From Brevundimonas sp. Leaf363 (GTDB taxonomy: Bacteria; Pseudomonadota; Alphaproteobacteria; Caulobacterales; Caulobacteraceae), in NCBI RefSeq assembly GCF_001424025.1, contig NZ_LMPZ01000001.1:577983-641982 (forward strand): a stretch of 64,000 nt of DNA, written 5' to 3'. The notes below the pieces were generated by a model. That model saw only the letters and a program-made list of their open reading frames with translations. It ran no database searches and was not told the origin of the DNA. This document shows, one piece after another, positions 32,815-43,921 of this stretch; position 1 is the stretch's first letter; each line of letters starts with the position of its first letter. Made by a program: the position numbers and the translations under genes.

Positions 32815-33572
32815 GCCGCCGCCTTGCGTCGTTGGGCCAGCCACTGGCCGCCCTTGATCAGGGCCGGCAGCAGCAGGGACAGGAAGGCCACGCCCATCAG
32901 CGGCCAGAAGAACTGGCGCACCAGCATGGGCAGGTCCGGCTGCACGCCCGCTTTCAGCAGGTCGCCCAGGCCCGACCCGATCCAGGTGTAGATGAAGGTC
33001 GACGGCAGCAGGCCCAGGAAGGTGGCCAGGATGTAGGGCCGCAGGGGAACGGCGACCATGCCGGCCGTGGCGTTGATCAGCACGAACGGCACGCTGGGGA
33101 TCAGGCGCAGGGTCAGCAGGGTGACGAAGGCGTTCTTGTCCAGACCTTTGGCCAGGCGGTCCATCAGGCCGGCGTCGGCCTCGAACTTCTTGCGCAGCCA
33201 GGCGCCGATGGCGGTGCGGTACACGTAATAGATGACGACCGAGCCGATCGTGGCTCCCGTCGATTGCGCCAGGGCGCCGACCCAGGGGCCGAACATCATG
33301 CCGCCCAGCAGGGTCAGGAAGACCGGCCCGGGCACCGTCGAGGCCGTGGCCAGGGCGTAGACCAGGATGAAGGCGGCCAGGGCGAGCCAGTAGTGCGCCT
33401 GGGCGTAGGCCTGAAGCCGCAGGCCGTGGTCGCGGATCAGGTCCATCGACAGATAGCGATTCCAGCCCATGGCGAAGAACAGCACCACGAAGCCGGCCAG
33501 AAGCACGACCGGCAAAAGCCGGACCGCCCATTCCCCCGCCTTGCGCTGGGTTGCTGCCGTACGCGTCGCCAT
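32811..33572 (-). CDS. TVP38/TMEM64-family membrane protein
   Basis: 253 residues with about six membrane segments. The SNARE-associated/DedA-like core is visible: ASTVPGPVFLTLLGGMMFGP, GATIGSVVIYYVYR and the re-entrant LRLIPSVPFVLINATAGM with the conserved proline and arginine. Homologues act as lipid scramblases or in membrane homeostasis. The start at 33572 is chosen before MATRTAATQRK; a frame extends to 33611. It is co-translated with the histidine kinase downstream, which may sense a membrane state this protein influences. Confidence 0.85.
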   Translation of the reverse strand: MATRTAATQRKAGEWAVRLLPVVLLAGFVVLFFAMGWNRYLSMDLIRDHGLRLQAYAQAHYWLALAAFILVYALATASTVPGPVFLTLLGGMMFGPWVGALAQSTGATIGSVVIYYVYRTAIGAWLRKKFEADAGLMDRLAKGLDKNAFVTLLTLRLIPSVPFVLINATAGMVAVPLRPYILATFLGLLPSTFIYTWIGSGLGDLLKAGVQPDLPMLVRQFFWPLMGVAFLSLLLPALIKGGQWLAQRRKAAA

Positions 33573-33702
33573 GGACGAATGAGCCTCTCGTTGGTCGGAC
33601 GGCGTTGACACCCAGGCCGTCCCGCCCTTATAAGCCCGCCCTTCCTGCGACGGACGCCTTCGGCATCCGCTCGCTACGTTTTATTTGAAACTGGAGCCGA
33701 CC

Positions 33703-33837
33703 GTGAAGCGGACCTATCAGCCGTCGCGACTCGTGCGCAAGCGCCGTCACGGCTTCCGCTCGCGGATGGCCACCAAGAACGGCGCCAAGATCGTTGCGCG
33801 TCGTCGCGCCAAGGGCCGCAAGCGCCTGACGGCCTAA
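33703..33837 (+). CDS. rpmH: 50S ribosomal protein L34
   Basis: 44 residues with the full L34 sequence pattern: [20 protein letters not shown] then [18 protein letters not shown]. It starts at GTG 33703. Very basic, binds 23S rRNA. First gene of rpmH-rnpA-yidC-engB, the conserved origin-type cluster of bacteria. Confidence 0.96.
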   Translation: MKRTYQPSRLVRKRRHGFRSRMATKNGAKIVARRRAKGRKRLTA

Positions 33838-33866
33838 GCGCCTCGCTTCCTCCTCTGAGGAGGAGG

Positions 33867-34271
33867 ATGATGACCGACGTCCTCAAAATCGAGCGACTGA
33901 CCCGGCGGCCCCAGTTCCTGGCGGCCGCCAAGGGTCGTTCCGAGGCCAGGGGCGGCGTGGTGATCCAGGCGCTGGAACGCGGCGACGACAGCCCGGTCGT
34001 CCGGGTCGGCTTCACCGCCACCCGCAAGATCGGCGGCGCCGTCGTCCGAAACCGCGCCAAGCGCCGCCTGCGCCAGGCCGCGCGCGCCATCCTTCCCGAC
34101 AACGCCAAGCCCGGTTTCGACTATGTGCTGATCGCCCGCATGGGTACGGCCGAGCGCCCGTGGGACCGTTTGCTTGACGATGTGAAATCGGCGCTTACAA
34201 GGCTCGCGACCGCGCGGCCGGCCCCCGATCGCCCCGTACCGCCCCGCGACGCCCGCCAGGATTCCCGATGA
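33867..34271 (+). CDS. rnpA: Ribonuclease P protein component
   Basis: 134 residues. The RNase P protein motif is VGFTATRKIGGAVVRNRAKR followed by LRQAARA, with central cleft residues and the FDYVLIAR strand. It assists RNA-based 5' maturation of tRNAs. GAGGAGGAGG stands just before two in-phase ATGs (33867 and 33870), and the second is better spaced. Its end overlaps yidC by 4 bp. Confidence 0.95.
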   Translation: MMTDVLKIERLTRRPQFLAAAKGRSEARGGVVIQALERGDDSPVVRVGFTATRKIGGAVVRNRAKRRLRQAARAILPDNAKPGFDYVLIARMGTAERPWDRLLDDVKSALTRLATARPAPDRPVPPRDARQDSR

Positions 34272-36082
34272 AGAACGATAGCACCCGCAACACGATCATC
34301 TTCATCGCGTGTTCGGCCCTGATCCTGCTGGTCTACTGGGTGGCCGTGCTGCGGCCCCAGGCCGATCAGCGCCGTGCCGCCCAGGTGGCCGAGGCTTCGC
34401 AGCAGGCCAGCCCGGCCGCCGCCGACGCCGCCAACACGGCCCTGCGCCCGGACAGCGCCATCTTCGTCTCCGACCGCACCCAGGCGCTGGGGACCGCCGC
34501 GCGCGTGCCGATCGAGACCCCGACGCTGAAGGGCTCGCTGTCGCTGCAGGGCGGCCGCATCGACGACCTGTTCCTGATCCGCTACCGCGAAACCATCGAC
34601 GCCGATTCCGACCCGGTCGAGCTGTTCCGCCCGCAGGGCATGGAGCACGCCTATTTCGCCCAGTTCGGCTGGACCGGACCCAATGTCGCCGGCGGCGTGC
34701 CGGGGCCGAACACGGTTTGGAGCCTGACGCAGGGCTCGGTCCTGACGCCCAACAGCCCCGTCACCCTGACGTGGGACAACGGCCAGGGTCTGCGCTTCAC
34801 GCGCGTCGTGGCCATTGACGCCCAGTATCTGTTCACCGTCACGGACACGGTCGCCAACCTGGGGACCCAGGCCATCACCATCGCCCCCTATGGATCGGTC
34901 CAGCGCCAGGGCGTGCCGACCGACCTGGGCAAGCAGATGATCCTGCACGAGGGCGCCATCGGCACCTTCAAGACCGGCAAGGGCGGCTACGTCACCGAGC
35001 TGCTGAAGTACAAGGACTGGGCCAAGAAGCCGCGCGAGACGTTCGAATCGACCGGCGGCTGGCTCGGCATCACCGACAAATACTGGCTGGCCGCGATGGT
35101 CCCTCCGCAGGGCGAGCGCATCCAGGCCGAGTTCCGTGTCCACGGCGGCGAGGCGCTTAACATCCACGAGGCCAACCTGCTGGGCGCCACGCGCACCATC
35201 CAGCCGGGCCAGACCTCGGTCGAGACCCAGCGCCTGTTCGCCGGCGCCAAGCGCAACGAAATCCTCAAGAGCTACGAGGAAAGCCTCAAGCTGCCGCGCT
35301 TCATCTACGCGATCGACTGGGGCCACCTGTTCTTCCTGACGCGCCCCATCTTCATGGTGGTGGAGTTCTTCTTCGGCCTGTTCGGCAACTTCGGCCTGGC
35401 CATCCTGGCCCTGACCGTCGTGGTCAAGCTGATCATGTTCCCGCTGGCCAACAAGGCTTACGAGAGCCTGTCCAAGATGCGGACCCTCCAGCCCAAGATG
35501 GAGGAGATCAAGAAGCGGAACCCCGACGATCCGCAGAAGCAGCAGCAGGAGACGATGGCGCTGTACCAGAAGGAGAAGATCAATCCTCTGGCCGGCTGCA
35601 TCCCCATCATCATCCAGATCCCGGTCTTCTACGCCCTGTACAAGGTGCTGTTCGTCACCATCGAGATGCGGCACGCGCCCTTCTTCGGCTGGATCCACGA
35701 CCTCAGCGCGCGTGACCCGTCGTCGATCTGGACCCTGTTCGGCCTGATCCCCTGGGATCCGGCGACCCTGCCGATGCTGGGGGGTCTGCTGGGCGGTCCG
35801 CTGCACCTGGGCGTGCTGCCGATCTTCTACGGCCTGACCATGTGGCTGCAGCAGTCGATGAACCCGCCGGCGCCCGATCCGGTGCAGCGCCAGATCTTCG
35901 CCTTCATGCCCCTGGTCTTCACCTTCATCATGGCGCCGTTCGCGGCGGGCCTGCTGATCTACTGGGCGTGGAACAACATCCTGTCGGTGCTGCAGCAGTA
36001 CGTCATCATGCATCGCTTCAAGGCCCCGAACCCGATCGACGGCTTCATCGCCAAGGTGCGGGCGCGGCTGCAGAAGGCGTGA
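34268..36082 (+). CDS. yidC: Membrane protein insertase YidC
   Basis: 604 residues. N-terminal helix (about 8-24), a large periplasmic P1 beta domain (about 60-350) and the conserved C-terminal helices from about 365: the [20 protein letters not shown] segment with the hydrophilic-groove Arg/Lys region, [20 protein letters not shown] cytoplasmic loop and [21 protein letters not shown]. It inserts and folds inner membrane proteins with or without SecYEG. The yidD gene usually found between rnpA and yidC is absent. Confidence 0.97.
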   Translation: MKNDSTRNTIIFIACSALILLVYWVAVLRPQADQRRAAQVAEASQQASPAAADAANTALRPDSAIFVSDRTQALGTAARVPIETPTLKGSLSLQGGRIDDLFLIRYRETIDADSDPVELFRPQGMEHAYFAQFGWTGPNVAGGVPGPNTVWSLTQGSVLTPNSPVTLTWDNGQGLRFTRVVAIDAQYLFTVTDTVANLGTQAITIAPYGSVQRQGVPTDLGKQMILHEGAIGTFKTGKGGYVTELLKYKDWAKKPRETFESTGGWLGITDKYWLAAMVPPQGERIQAEFRVHGGEALNIHEANLLGATRTIQPGQTSVETQRLFAGAKRNEILKSYEESLKLPRFIYAIDWGHLFFLTRPIFMVVEFFFGLFGNFGLAILALTVVVKLIMFPLANKAYESLSKMRTLQPKMEEIKKRNPDDPQKQQQETMALYQKEKINPLAGCIPIIIQIPVFYALYKVLFVTIEMRHAPFFGWIHDLSARDPSSIWTLFGLIPWDPATLPMLGGLLGGPLHLGVLPIFYGLTMWLQQSMNPPAPDPVQRQIFAFMPLVFTFIMAPFAAGLLIYWAWNNILSVLQQYVIMHRFKAPNPIDGFIAKVRARLQKA

Positions 36083-36732
36083 CGCCGGAAGAGCTCCAGG
36101 CCCACGAGGAAGCGCTGGAGCAGGCCCGCGTCCTGTTCTCGCGCCAGGCGACCTTCGTCATGGGGGCCGCCAAGATCGAGCAGCTGCCCGCGCCGGACCT
36201 GCCTGAGGTGGCCTTCGCCGGCCGCTCGAATGTGGGCAAGTCCAGCCTGATCAACGGCCTGGTCGGAATGCACAAGCTGGCCCGCGCCTCGACCGAGCCG
36301 GGGCGCACGCGCGAGGTCAACTTCTTTGACCTGGACGGCCAGATGCGTCTGGTCGACCTGCCCGGCTACGGCTGGGCCAAGGCGTCCAAGACGACGGTGA
36401 AGAAGTTCCAGGACCTGGGCCGCGACTATCTGCGCGGCCGCGTGACGCTGAAGCGGGTCTACCTGCTGATCGACAGCCGGCACGGGTTGAAGGACGTGGA
36501 CAAGGAGGCGCTGGACGCGCTGGACCTCGCGGCCGTCAGCTATCAGATCGTCCTGACCAAGGCCGACAAGCTGAAGAAGGGCGAGGCCGAAGTGGTCCAG
36601 GCGGCCACGCTGAAGGCGGTCTCCAAACGCCCCGCCGCCTATCCGGCGGTCGCCGTCACCTCGGCGGAAAAGGGTCTGGGCATGCCCGAACTGCGCCTGG
36701 CCATCATGCAGGCCACCGGAACCGCGCCTTAA
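36079..36732 (+). CDS. engB: Ribosome biogenesis GTPase EngB (YsxC/YihA)
   Basis: 217 residues from GTG 36079, which overlaps the yidC stop (GTGA). G1 is [17 protein letters not shown]2 TREVNFF, G3 [11 protein letters not shown]4 LTKADKL and G5 TSAEKGLG. EngB assists 50S assembly and is essential in many bacteria. Fourth gene of the rpmH cluster; translation is probably coupled to yidC. Confidence 0.96.
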   Translation: MTPEELQAHEEALEQARVLFSRQATFVMGAAKIEQLPAPDLPEVAFAGRSNVGKSSLINGLVGMHKLARASTEPGRTREVNFFDLDGQMRLVDLPGYGWAKASKTTVKKFQDLGRDYLRGRVTLKRVYLLIDSRHGLKDVDKEALDALDLAAVSYQIVLTKADKLKKGEAEVVQAATLKAVSKRPAAYPAVAVTSAEKGLGMPELRLAIMQATGTAP

Positions 36733-36742
36733 TTCTTTTCCC

Positions 36743-37693
36743 TCAGCTCCCGATCAGTCGGGGCCGCCCGAAGGTCACCCGGCTCCTGGCGAAGTCCACC
36801 GTCACCCGGTCCATGCGGCCCAGGGTGTCGGCGCCCAGCAGCAGGGCGGGGGTCTGCCCCAGTCCCAGGTAGTCGAAGATGTGCAGGTCCGAAAAGACCA
36901 GCGCCGTGCGCCGCAGGCTGAACCCGCCCAGCTTCAGCGACCGCACCATCGCCACCTCGCCCGTGCGCCTCTGGCCCGTCACCCCGACGATCGGCACGGT
37001 GTAGCGGGTCGCCAGGTCCTCGGGCCGCGTGGTCTGGACCGCGCGCATCAGGGCTCGATTGCCGATGGTGTACTGAGAGCCGCTGTCGATGAAGGCCACG
37101 ACCGGCACGCGGTCGACCTCGACATTGGCGAACAGCAACTGGCCGCCGTGGCGCAGGGCTTCGATCTGGGTGTCGCGCGGCAGGCGCGTCGCCTCCTGAC
37201 TGCCACGCACCTCGCGCGCCGAGCGGCCCAGCAGCAGCCGCCGATGGATCAGGTCGAACACCAGCCGGAACTGGGTCAGGGCGTCGAGCCCCAGCAAGCC
37301 GTCCGCCGCCAGCCTCGAGCGGGGGAAGACCGGCATGTCGACGTTGCGCAGCTTCACGCCCGCGATCTCGACCTCGGCGGCGCGCACGGTCGCGGTCGGC
37401 TCGGCCGAGTTGACGCCGTTGACCACCACGCGCGGGCCGGGCGGCAGGTTCAGCTGTCGCGCCAGCGTGTCGGAGATGGTGGTGCGGCTAGCCCCCGTAT
37501 CGACCACGAACTCGAACCGGCCAAAGCGTTCGATGCCGACGGAGACAGCCAGACGGGTGGAGATGTTGGGCAGCAGCGCCAGAACCTCGGGCGCCAGCGG
37601 CGGATCGTCCTCGTCCGGCTGGGCCAACTGGGCGTGCGCGGAGCCGGCCAGCGCCCATGCGCCGCCTGCCGCCAGCAGGGTCCGCCGATCCAT
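36743..37693 (-). CDS. Exported retropepsin-like aspartyl protease family protein
   Basis: 316 residues. MDRRTLLAAGGAWALAGSAHA is a signal peptide with a twin-Arg-like start. Two aspartyl-protease motifs are present: FVVDTGASRTTI (about residue 64) and AFIDSGSQYTIG (about 210), followed each by a conserved LLG (DGLLGLDAL, LLLGADTLG), as in the two halves of a pepsin-like dimer in one chain. Probably an envelope protease; its targets are unknown. Downstream of xerC on the same strand with a 65-bp gap. Confidence 0.8.
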   Translation of the reverse strand: MDRRTLLAAGGAWALAGSAHAQLAQPDEDDPPLAPEVLALLPNISTRLAVSVGIERFGRFEFVVDTGASRTTISDTLARQLNLPPGPRVVVNGVNSAEPTATVRAAEVEIAGVKLRNVDMPVFPRSRLAADGLLGLDALTQFRLVFDLIHRRLLLGRSAREVRGSQEATRLPRDTQIEALRHGGQLLFANVEVDRVPVVAFIDSGSQYTIGNRALMRAVQTTRPEDLATRYTVPIVGVTGQRRTGEVAMVRSLKLGGFSLRRTALVFSDLHIFDYLGLGQTPALLLGADTLGRMDRVTVDFARSRVTFGRPRLIGS

Positions 37694-37758
37694 CCCTGGA
37701 ACCCTCCCCGGTCCTTTTGGAGAGAGCGTCGCGCCGCACGCGGCCTCTGGCAAGTCTG

Positions 37759-38715
37759 TCAGTCGGCGGGGGCTTTGCGCGGGTGGGCGGCGGTGTAGGC
37801 GCTCATCAGCCGGGCGGCGTCCACGGCGGTGTATTTCTGGGTCGTCGACAGGCTGGCGTGGCCCAGCAGTTCCTGGACCGAGCGCAGGTCGGCGCCGGCC
37901 CCCAGCAGGTGGGTCGCGAAACTGTGGCGCAGGGCGTGCGGCGTCGTCCGCTCCGGCAGGCCCAGACGCCCGCGCAAACGCTGCACCGCCGCTTGCACCT
38001 GGCGCGGCCCCAGCGCCCCGCCGCGCCGGGCGCGGAACAGGGCGTCCTGCGGACCCGACACATGGGGCAGTTGGGCCAGATAGGCGTCCACGGCCTGCCG
38101 CACGGCCGGCAGCACCGGCGCCATCCGCGTCTTGCCGCCCTTGCCGGTGATCCGAAGCTGGTCAGGCAGGGGCGCGTCCGACCGTTTCAGCGACAGAGCC
38201 TCGGAAATCCGCAGACCGCAGCCATACAGCAGCGTCAGCACCGCATGGTCGCGCGCGGCCTCCCATGGCTCAGCGTCCGGGTCCTTCGCCGGTTCGTCCA
38301 GAAGGGCGCGGGCCTGGGCAGGGGTGACGGGGCGGGGCAGGGACGGCGTCACGCGCGGCCCGCGCACCAGGGCCAACTGCGGCGACGGCGCATCGAAGCG
38401 TCGATCGAGGAAATCGTGCAGGCCCCGGATGGCGCTCAGCGTCTGGCTGATCGAGCGGGCGCTCAAGGGGCGCTCGCCGCTGCGCCGGTCGGCCAAGTGG
38501 GCGCGCACCTCGGCGGGCGTCGTGGCGGCCAGGGTCGCGACCGTCAGGCCCTCGCCGCGATGCCGCTCTAGGAAGGCCAGATACAGTCGCCCGATGTGGC
38601 CATAGGCCTCCAGCGTTCGAGGCGACAGCCGCCGCTCATGCGCCAGATGGTCCAGCCAGGCGCCCAGGGCGTCGTCGGCGCCCAGCTGAGAATGTTTCAG
38701 CTCAGGACCGGCCAT
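37759..38715 (-). CDS. xerC: Site-specific tyrosine recombinase XerC
   Basis: 318 residues, N-terminal SAM-like domain then the catalytic domain. The catalytic residues can be placed: Arg in GCGLRISEALSL, Lys in GKGGKTR, His and Arg in PHALRHSFATHLL, His in LGHASLSTTQ and Tyr in KYTAVD. With XerD it resolves chromosome dimers at dif near the septum. Its start overlaps the DUF484 gene by 19 bp, the usual DUF484-xerC pairing. Confidence 0.93.
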   Translation of the reverse strand: MAGPELKHSQLGADDALGAWLDHLAHERRLSPRTLEAYGHIGRLYLAFLERHRGEGLTVATLAATTPAEVRAHLADRRSGERPLSARSISQTLSAIRGLHDFLDRRFDAPSPQLALVRGPRVTPSLPRPVTPAQARALLDEPAKDPDAEPWEAARDHAVLTLLYGCGLRISEALSLKRSDAPLPDQLRITGKGGKTRMAPVLPAVRQAVDAYLAQLPHVSGPQDALFRARRGGALGPRQVQAAVQRLRGRLGLPERTTPHALRHSFATHLLGAGADLRSVQELLGHASLSTTQKYTAVDAARLMSAYTAAHPRKAPAD

Positions 38716-39395
38716 CGCTCAGCCACCCGTTCGGTAACTCGGGTGATGAAGGCGGCCAGTTCGCAGCCCATTTGGGGCGTAAAGCCGTCCTCCTCGGGCG
38801 ATCCGAAGGCGCACAGGGCGTGGCGCGCCGGGCTGCCAGCGAACTGAGGCGCCATGCGGATCAGGGCGACGGACTTCACTTCGGCGCCGGCGGGGCCGAA
38901 CAGGTCCAGCCCCTCGAACACCGGACCCAGCCAGGCCAGGCCGTTCTCACCGACGAGGCTGTCCACCCCGCCGGCCTCCAGCGCCTTCCAACCGAAGGGG
39001 ATGCCGCCGGGCTTTTCTAGCGCGATGGCGGCGCCGCTGAGGCCGAAGCGGGCCTGGGCGGCCGCGTCCAGGCGGCGCGCCAGATCGGACTGGTTGCGGG
39101 CCTCCATCAGGTCCAGCGCCGCGACGTGCGTCTGGGTTTGCGCGGCGAAGTTCGCGCGGGCGATGGCCTCGATCTGCTTGCGCGCATCGGCCTCGCGGCT
39201 GGCGGCGGCCTCGAGACGGCCCAGGGCGGCGCGGCCGAAATCGACCACGTTCGGCCCCATCGGCTTCAGGCCGATCTCTTCCAGCAGGGTGCGATCCTCG
39301 ACCAAAGTCTGGGCGTGCGCCTGGATCCAGGCGCGCACCTGCGGCCACGAGGGGCCGTGGTCGTGTTCGGCGAAGAGGTCAGGCGTACCGCTCAA
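38697..39395 (-). CDS. DUF484-family protein
   Basis: 232 residues. A helical N-terminal part (DLFAEHDHGPSWPQVRAWIQ, then FGRAALGRLE) precedes a GAF-like domain with AIALEKPGGIPFGWKALEAG and PAGAEVKSVALIRM. The family nearly always sits beside xerC and has no established function. The start is TTG 39395, where GGAGAGG precedes it; a longer open frame to 39464 would run into fsa. Placed 22 bp after the fsa stop in the same direction. Confidence 0.8.
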   Translation of the reverse strand: MSGTPDLFAEHDHGPSWPQVRAWIQAHAQTLVEDRTLLEEIGLKPMGPNVVDFGRAALGRLEAAASREADARKQIEAIARANFAAQTQTHVAALDLMEARNQSDLARRLDAAAQARFGLSGAAIALEKPGGIPFGWKALEAGGVDSLVGENGLAWLGPVFEGLDLFGPAGAEVKSVALIRMAPQFAGSPARHALCAFGSPEEDGFTPQMGCELAAFITRVTERVAERWPVLS

Positions 39396-39417
39396 AAAAC
39401 CTCTCCAAGGTCGAACG

Positions 39418-40071
39418 CTAGAGGATGGACTGACCCGTCTTGGCCCAGTCCGCCATAAAGGCATCCAACCCCTTGTCGGTTAAGGGGTGTTTGACGAGCG
39501 CCTTGAAAGTGTCGACCGGCAGGGTCGCGGCGTCCGCGCCGGCCAGGGCCGCGGCCGAGACATGCGGCGGGTTGCGCAGCGAAGCGGCCAGGATTTCGGT
39601 CTCGAAGCCGTGGATGTCGTAGAGGGTGCGGATCTCTTCCAGCAGGGCCACGCCGTCGGCGCCGTGGTCTTCCAGACGGCCCACGAAGGGCGAGATGAAG
39701 GTCGCGCCCGCCTTGGCCGCCAGCATCGCCTGGGCGGCCGAGAAGCACAGGGTGACGTTGGTCTTGATGCCCTTGTCCGAGAAGATGCGCGCGGCGCGCA
39801 GCCCGTCCCAGGTCAGCGGCAGCTTCACCACCACGTTCGGCGCGATGGCGGCCAGCTTGTCGCCCTCCTTGACCATGGTCTCGTAATCCATCGCCACGGC
39901 CTCGGCGGAGATCGGCCCCTCGACGAGGGCGCAAATCTCGGCGATGACCTCGGCGATGTTACGACCGGATTTGGCGATCAGCGTAGGATTGGTGGTGACC
40001 CCGTCCACCATCCCGGTGGGCAGCATCTCACGGATCAGGGCGACGTCGGCGGTGTCGAGGAACAGTTTCAT
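39418..40071 (-). CDS. fsa: Transaldolase-like fructose-6-phosphate aldolase
   Basis: 217 residues, the short form of the transaldolase family. [16 protein letters not shown], then [14 protein letters not shown] and the Schiff-base Lys in [11 protein letters not shown], and later [19 protein letters not shown] and [13 protein letters not shown]. It forms or cleaves fructose 6-phosphate or acts as a transaldolase of the pentose phosphate pathway; short alphaproteobacterial enzymes of this kind have been called either. First of the fsa-DUF484-xerC group. Confidence 0.93.
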   Translation of the reverse strand: MKLFLDTADVALIREMLPTGMVDGVTTNPTLIAKSGRNIAEVIAEICALVEGPISAEAVAMDYETMVKEGDKLAAIAPNVVVKLPLTWDGLRAARIFSDKGIKTNVTLCFSAAQAMLAAKAGATFISPFVGRLEDHGADGVALLEEIRTLYDIHGFETEILAASLRNPPHVSAAALAGADAATLPVDTFKALVKHPLTDKGLDAFMADWAKTGQSIL

Positions 40072-40104
40072 GGCGCGGGCTAATAGCCAAAGAGCGCCGA
40101 AAGC

Positions 40105-40236
40105 GCGAGCCTCTTTCTCCTCCCCATCGGAGATGGGGAGGTGGCGCGCGCAGCGTGACGGAGGGGCGATCACACGCGCGGCGCTCGGGGCGCCCCTCCA
40201 CCACTTCGTGGTCCCCCTCCCCATTTCATGGGGAGG
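40105..40236. repeat. Intergenic mosaic palindromic repeat before priA
   Basis: CTCCCCATCGGAGATGGGGAG is an internal hairpin at the left, and CTCCCCATTTCATGGGGAG one at the right; between them GGAGGGG and CCCCTCCACCACTTCGTGG are inverse to one another. The right hairpin ends in GGGGAGG, which is the ribosome binding site of priA. Confidence 0.75.
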
Positions 40237-40239
40237 AAA

Positions 40240-42408
40240 ATGAAGGTCGCGTCCATTCTTCTGCCGCTGCCGGTGCCTGAGGCCTTCGACTACGAGATGC
40301 CGGACGGCGTCGAACTGGTGCGGGGCGACCAGGCCGCCGTGCCGCTGGGCCCCCGGCTGGTGCGCGGGCTGGTCACCGAGGTGCGCGAGACCACCGGCAG
40401 CAACCGCCAGCTCAAGGCCGTCGAGAGTCGGATCGACGCCCCGACCCTGCCCGAGGGCACGCTGGCGTTCGTCGAATGGGCGGCGCGGTGGACCCTGTCG
40501 CCGCCGGGCGAGATGGCGGCGACGGCGCTGAAGGGCCTGCGGTCCGATCCGCCCAGCCCGCTGCGGCGGCTCCAGCGCGTACCGGGCGCCGAGCCCGCCC
40601 GCCCGACGGCGGCGCGGACGGCTGTTCTCGCCGCTTTGGGCGACGCTCAGATGGCCAATGCTCAAATGTCAGGCGTCGATCTGGCCCGCGCGGCGGGGGT
40701 CTCCTCCGGCGTGGTCAAGGGACTAGTGGACGAGGGCGTGCTTCAGGTCATCGAGATCCCGGCCAGCGCCGGCTTCGGCCCGCTCGACCCGGACCACGCG
40801 CCCGCCACGCTCAACCCCGACCAGGCCGCGGCGGCCGAGGCCATCGCCGATGCGCGGGGTTTCACCGCCTTCCTGCTGGACGGCATCACCGGGTCCGGCA
40901 AGACCGAGGTCTATCTGGAGGCCGTAGCGCGCCGCCTGAAGGCCAACCCTCAGGCGCAGATCCTGATCCTGCTGCCCGAGATCGCCCTGACCCAGGCGCT
41001 GATCCAGCGCATCACCGACCGCTTCGGTGCGGCCCCGGCCGAATGGCATTCCGGCGTCGCCCCGCCGCGCCGTCGCCAGGTCTGGGACGCGGTGATCTCC
41101 GGAGCGGTCAATATCGTCGTCGGCGCCCGCTCGGCCCTGTTCCTGCCGTTCAAGGCGCTGGACCTGATCGTCGTCGACGAAGAGCACGACAGTTCGTTCA
41201 AGCAGGAGGACGGCCTGGTCTATCACGGTCGCGACCTGGCGGTGGCGCGGGCGCGGATCGAGGGGGCGGGCGTCGTTCTGGCCTCGGCCACGCCCTCGCT
41301 GGAGACGCTGTGGAACGCCCAGAGCGGCCGGTACCACTGGCTGAAGCTGGCGGCGCGGCATGGGGCGGCGCGGCTGCCGTCGATCGACCTGATCGACCTG
41401 CGCGAATGCCCGCCGGACCCCCAGACCTGGCTGTCCCAACCCTTGCGGGAGGCCATCGGCGAGACGCTGCTGCGGGGCGAGCAGGTCATGCTGTTCCTCA
41501 ACCGGCGCGGCTATGCGCCCGTCGTCCTGTGCCGGGTCTGCGGCCACCGGCTGACGGCGCCCGACACCGACAGCTGGCTGGTCGAGCATCGCTATACCGG
41601 ACGTCTGGTCTGCCACCTGACCGGCTTCTCGATGGCCCGGCCGCGCCTGTGTCCGTCGTGCGGGGCGGAGGATTCGCTGGTCTCTGTCGGACCGGGCGTG
41701 GAGCGGGTGGAGGAGGAGGCGCGCAATCTGTTCCCCCAGGCGCGCACCGCCGTCTTCTCGTCCGACACCATCCCGGACCCGCGCGCCATGCGGGCGATGA
41801 TCCAGCGGATGACGGACGGCGAGATCGACATCCTGGTCGCCACCCAGGCGGCGGCCAAGGGCCACAACTTCCCCAATCTGACGCTGGTGGGGGTGGTCGA
41901 CGCGGACCTGGGTCTGCGCGGCGGGGACCTGCGCGCGGCCGAACGCACCTTCCAGCTACTCAGCCAGGCGACGGGCCGGGCGGGACGGGCGGACCGGCCG
42001 GGGCGCGCCTTGCTTCAGACCTGGACGCCCGAGCATCCGGTGTTGATGGCCCTGGCCGCCGGCGACCGCGACGCCTTCGTCGAGGCCGAGATGGCCGAGC
42101 GCGAGGCCGCGTCCCTGCCGCCGCATGGCCGGCTGGCCGCGATCATCCTGTCCAGCGAGAAGCCCGAGGCGGTCGAGAAGGTCGCCGCCGATCTCGCGGC
42201 CGCCATCCCCAACGCCGAGCGGCTGGAGGTCTACGGCCCGGCCGATGCGCCCCTGGCGCTGGTGCGCGGCAGGCGGCGCAAGCGCCTGCTGGTCCGCGCC
42301 GACCGCGACGTGGACCTGCAGGGCTTCCTGCGCGCCTGGCTAGCGCGGGTGAAGGTGCCGGGCGCGGTCCGCCTGACGGTGGACGTGGACCCGTACAGCT
42401 TCTTGTGA
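40240..42408 (+). CDS. priA: Primosomal protein N' (PriA) with one degenerate zinc site
   Basis: 722 residues from [19 protein letters not shown]. The helicase core has the Walker [25 protein letters not shown] (motif II) and [10 protein letters not shown] (motif VI). It restarts stalled forks by loading DnaB. In the zinc region the pairs CRVC and CPSC (site 1) are present, but the expected CxxC pairs of site 2 read APDT and CHLT, so three of the four site 2 cysteines are missing. ATG 40240 is chosen for its GGGGAGG site; ATG 40228 is in phase but has none. Confidence 0.95.
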   Translation: MKVASILLPLPVPEAFDYEMPDGVELVRGDQAAVPLGPRLVRGLVTEVRETTGSNRQLKAVESRIDAPTLPEGTLAFVEWAARWTLSPPGEMAATALKGLRSDPPSPLRRLQRVPGAEPARPTAARTAVLAALGDAQMANAQMSGVDLARAAGVSSGVVKGLVDEGVLQVIEIPASAGFGPLDPDHAPATLNPDQAAAAEAIADARGFTAFLLDGITGSGKTEVYLEAVARRLKANPQAQILILLPEIALTQALIQRITDRFGAAPAEWHSGVAPPRRRQVWDAVISGAVNIVVGARSALFLPFKALDLIVVDEEHDSSFKQEDGLVYHGRDLAVARARIEGAGVVLASATPSLETLWNAQSGRYHWLKLAARHGAARLPSIDLIDLRECPPDPQTWLSQPLREAIGETLLRGEQVMLFLNRRGYAPVVLCRVCGHRLTAPDTDSWLVEHRYTGRLVCHLTGFSMARPRLCPSCGAEDSLVSVGPGVERVEEEARNLFPQARTAVFSSDTIPDPRAMRAMIQRMTDGEIDILVATQAAAKGHNFPNLTLVGVVDADLGLRGGDLRAAERTFQLLSQATGRAGRADRPGRALLQTWTPEHPVLMALAAGDRDAFVEAEMAEREAASLPPHGRLAAIILSSEKPEAVEKVAADLAAAIPNAERLEVYGPADAPLALVRGRRRKRLLVRADRDVDLQGFLRAWLARVKVPGAVRLTVDVDPYSFL

Positions 42409-42420
42409 CCAGGCTGCTGC

Positions 42421-42627
42421 CTAGAAGGGACCAAAGACCCGTCTGAACATAGGGAACTGTTGCACCTCGTCTTTAGACAGTTCGCGCAAAACGGCGATCC
42501 AAGCGTCCCTGCGAGCGCCCAACTGCTTCCGAACGAGTTCCTCGGCGTGGCTTGGGCTGGCCGTTTTGACCTTGAAAATGAGAGCGCCGTCAGGGTGCTC
42601 CGCTTCCACTAACCAACCCTGCGTCAT
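42421..42627 (-). CDS. Small hypothetical protein
   Basis: 68 residues: MTQGWLVEAEHPDGALIFKV, then AEELVRKQLGARRDAWIAVL and a C-terminal VFGPF. Beta-beta-helix-helix is predicted by eye; no family recognised. AGAGGGA lies about 10 bp upstream of the ATG. The region is less GC-rich than its neighbours. It sits alone between priA (convergent) and ald (same strand). Confidence 0.55.
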   Translation of the reverse strand: MTQGWLVEAEHPDGALIFKVKTASPSHAEELVRKQLGARRDAWIAVLRELSKDEVQQFPMFRRVFGPF

Positions 42628-42657
42628 CTAGAGAAGTCCCTCTGTTGCGGTATATTC

Positions 42658-43776
<1,119 letters not shown>

Positions 43777-43921
43777 GGTGTCCGTCCTCTGTTCACCCTC
43801 TTGGTCGGGGCTGGAACGCACATACGACAGCATGGGCTGCGCAACCAGTGCGCAAACGGCCACTGACGCGCAAGATCAGGCCTCTGGCCCCGGCGGACCT
43901 GCGCAAAACGATGCCCCAGCT

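Noticed and set aside
34121..36013. 630-codon frame antisense to yidC
   Set aside because: Shadow of yidC with low-complexity Gln/Arg/Asp translation.
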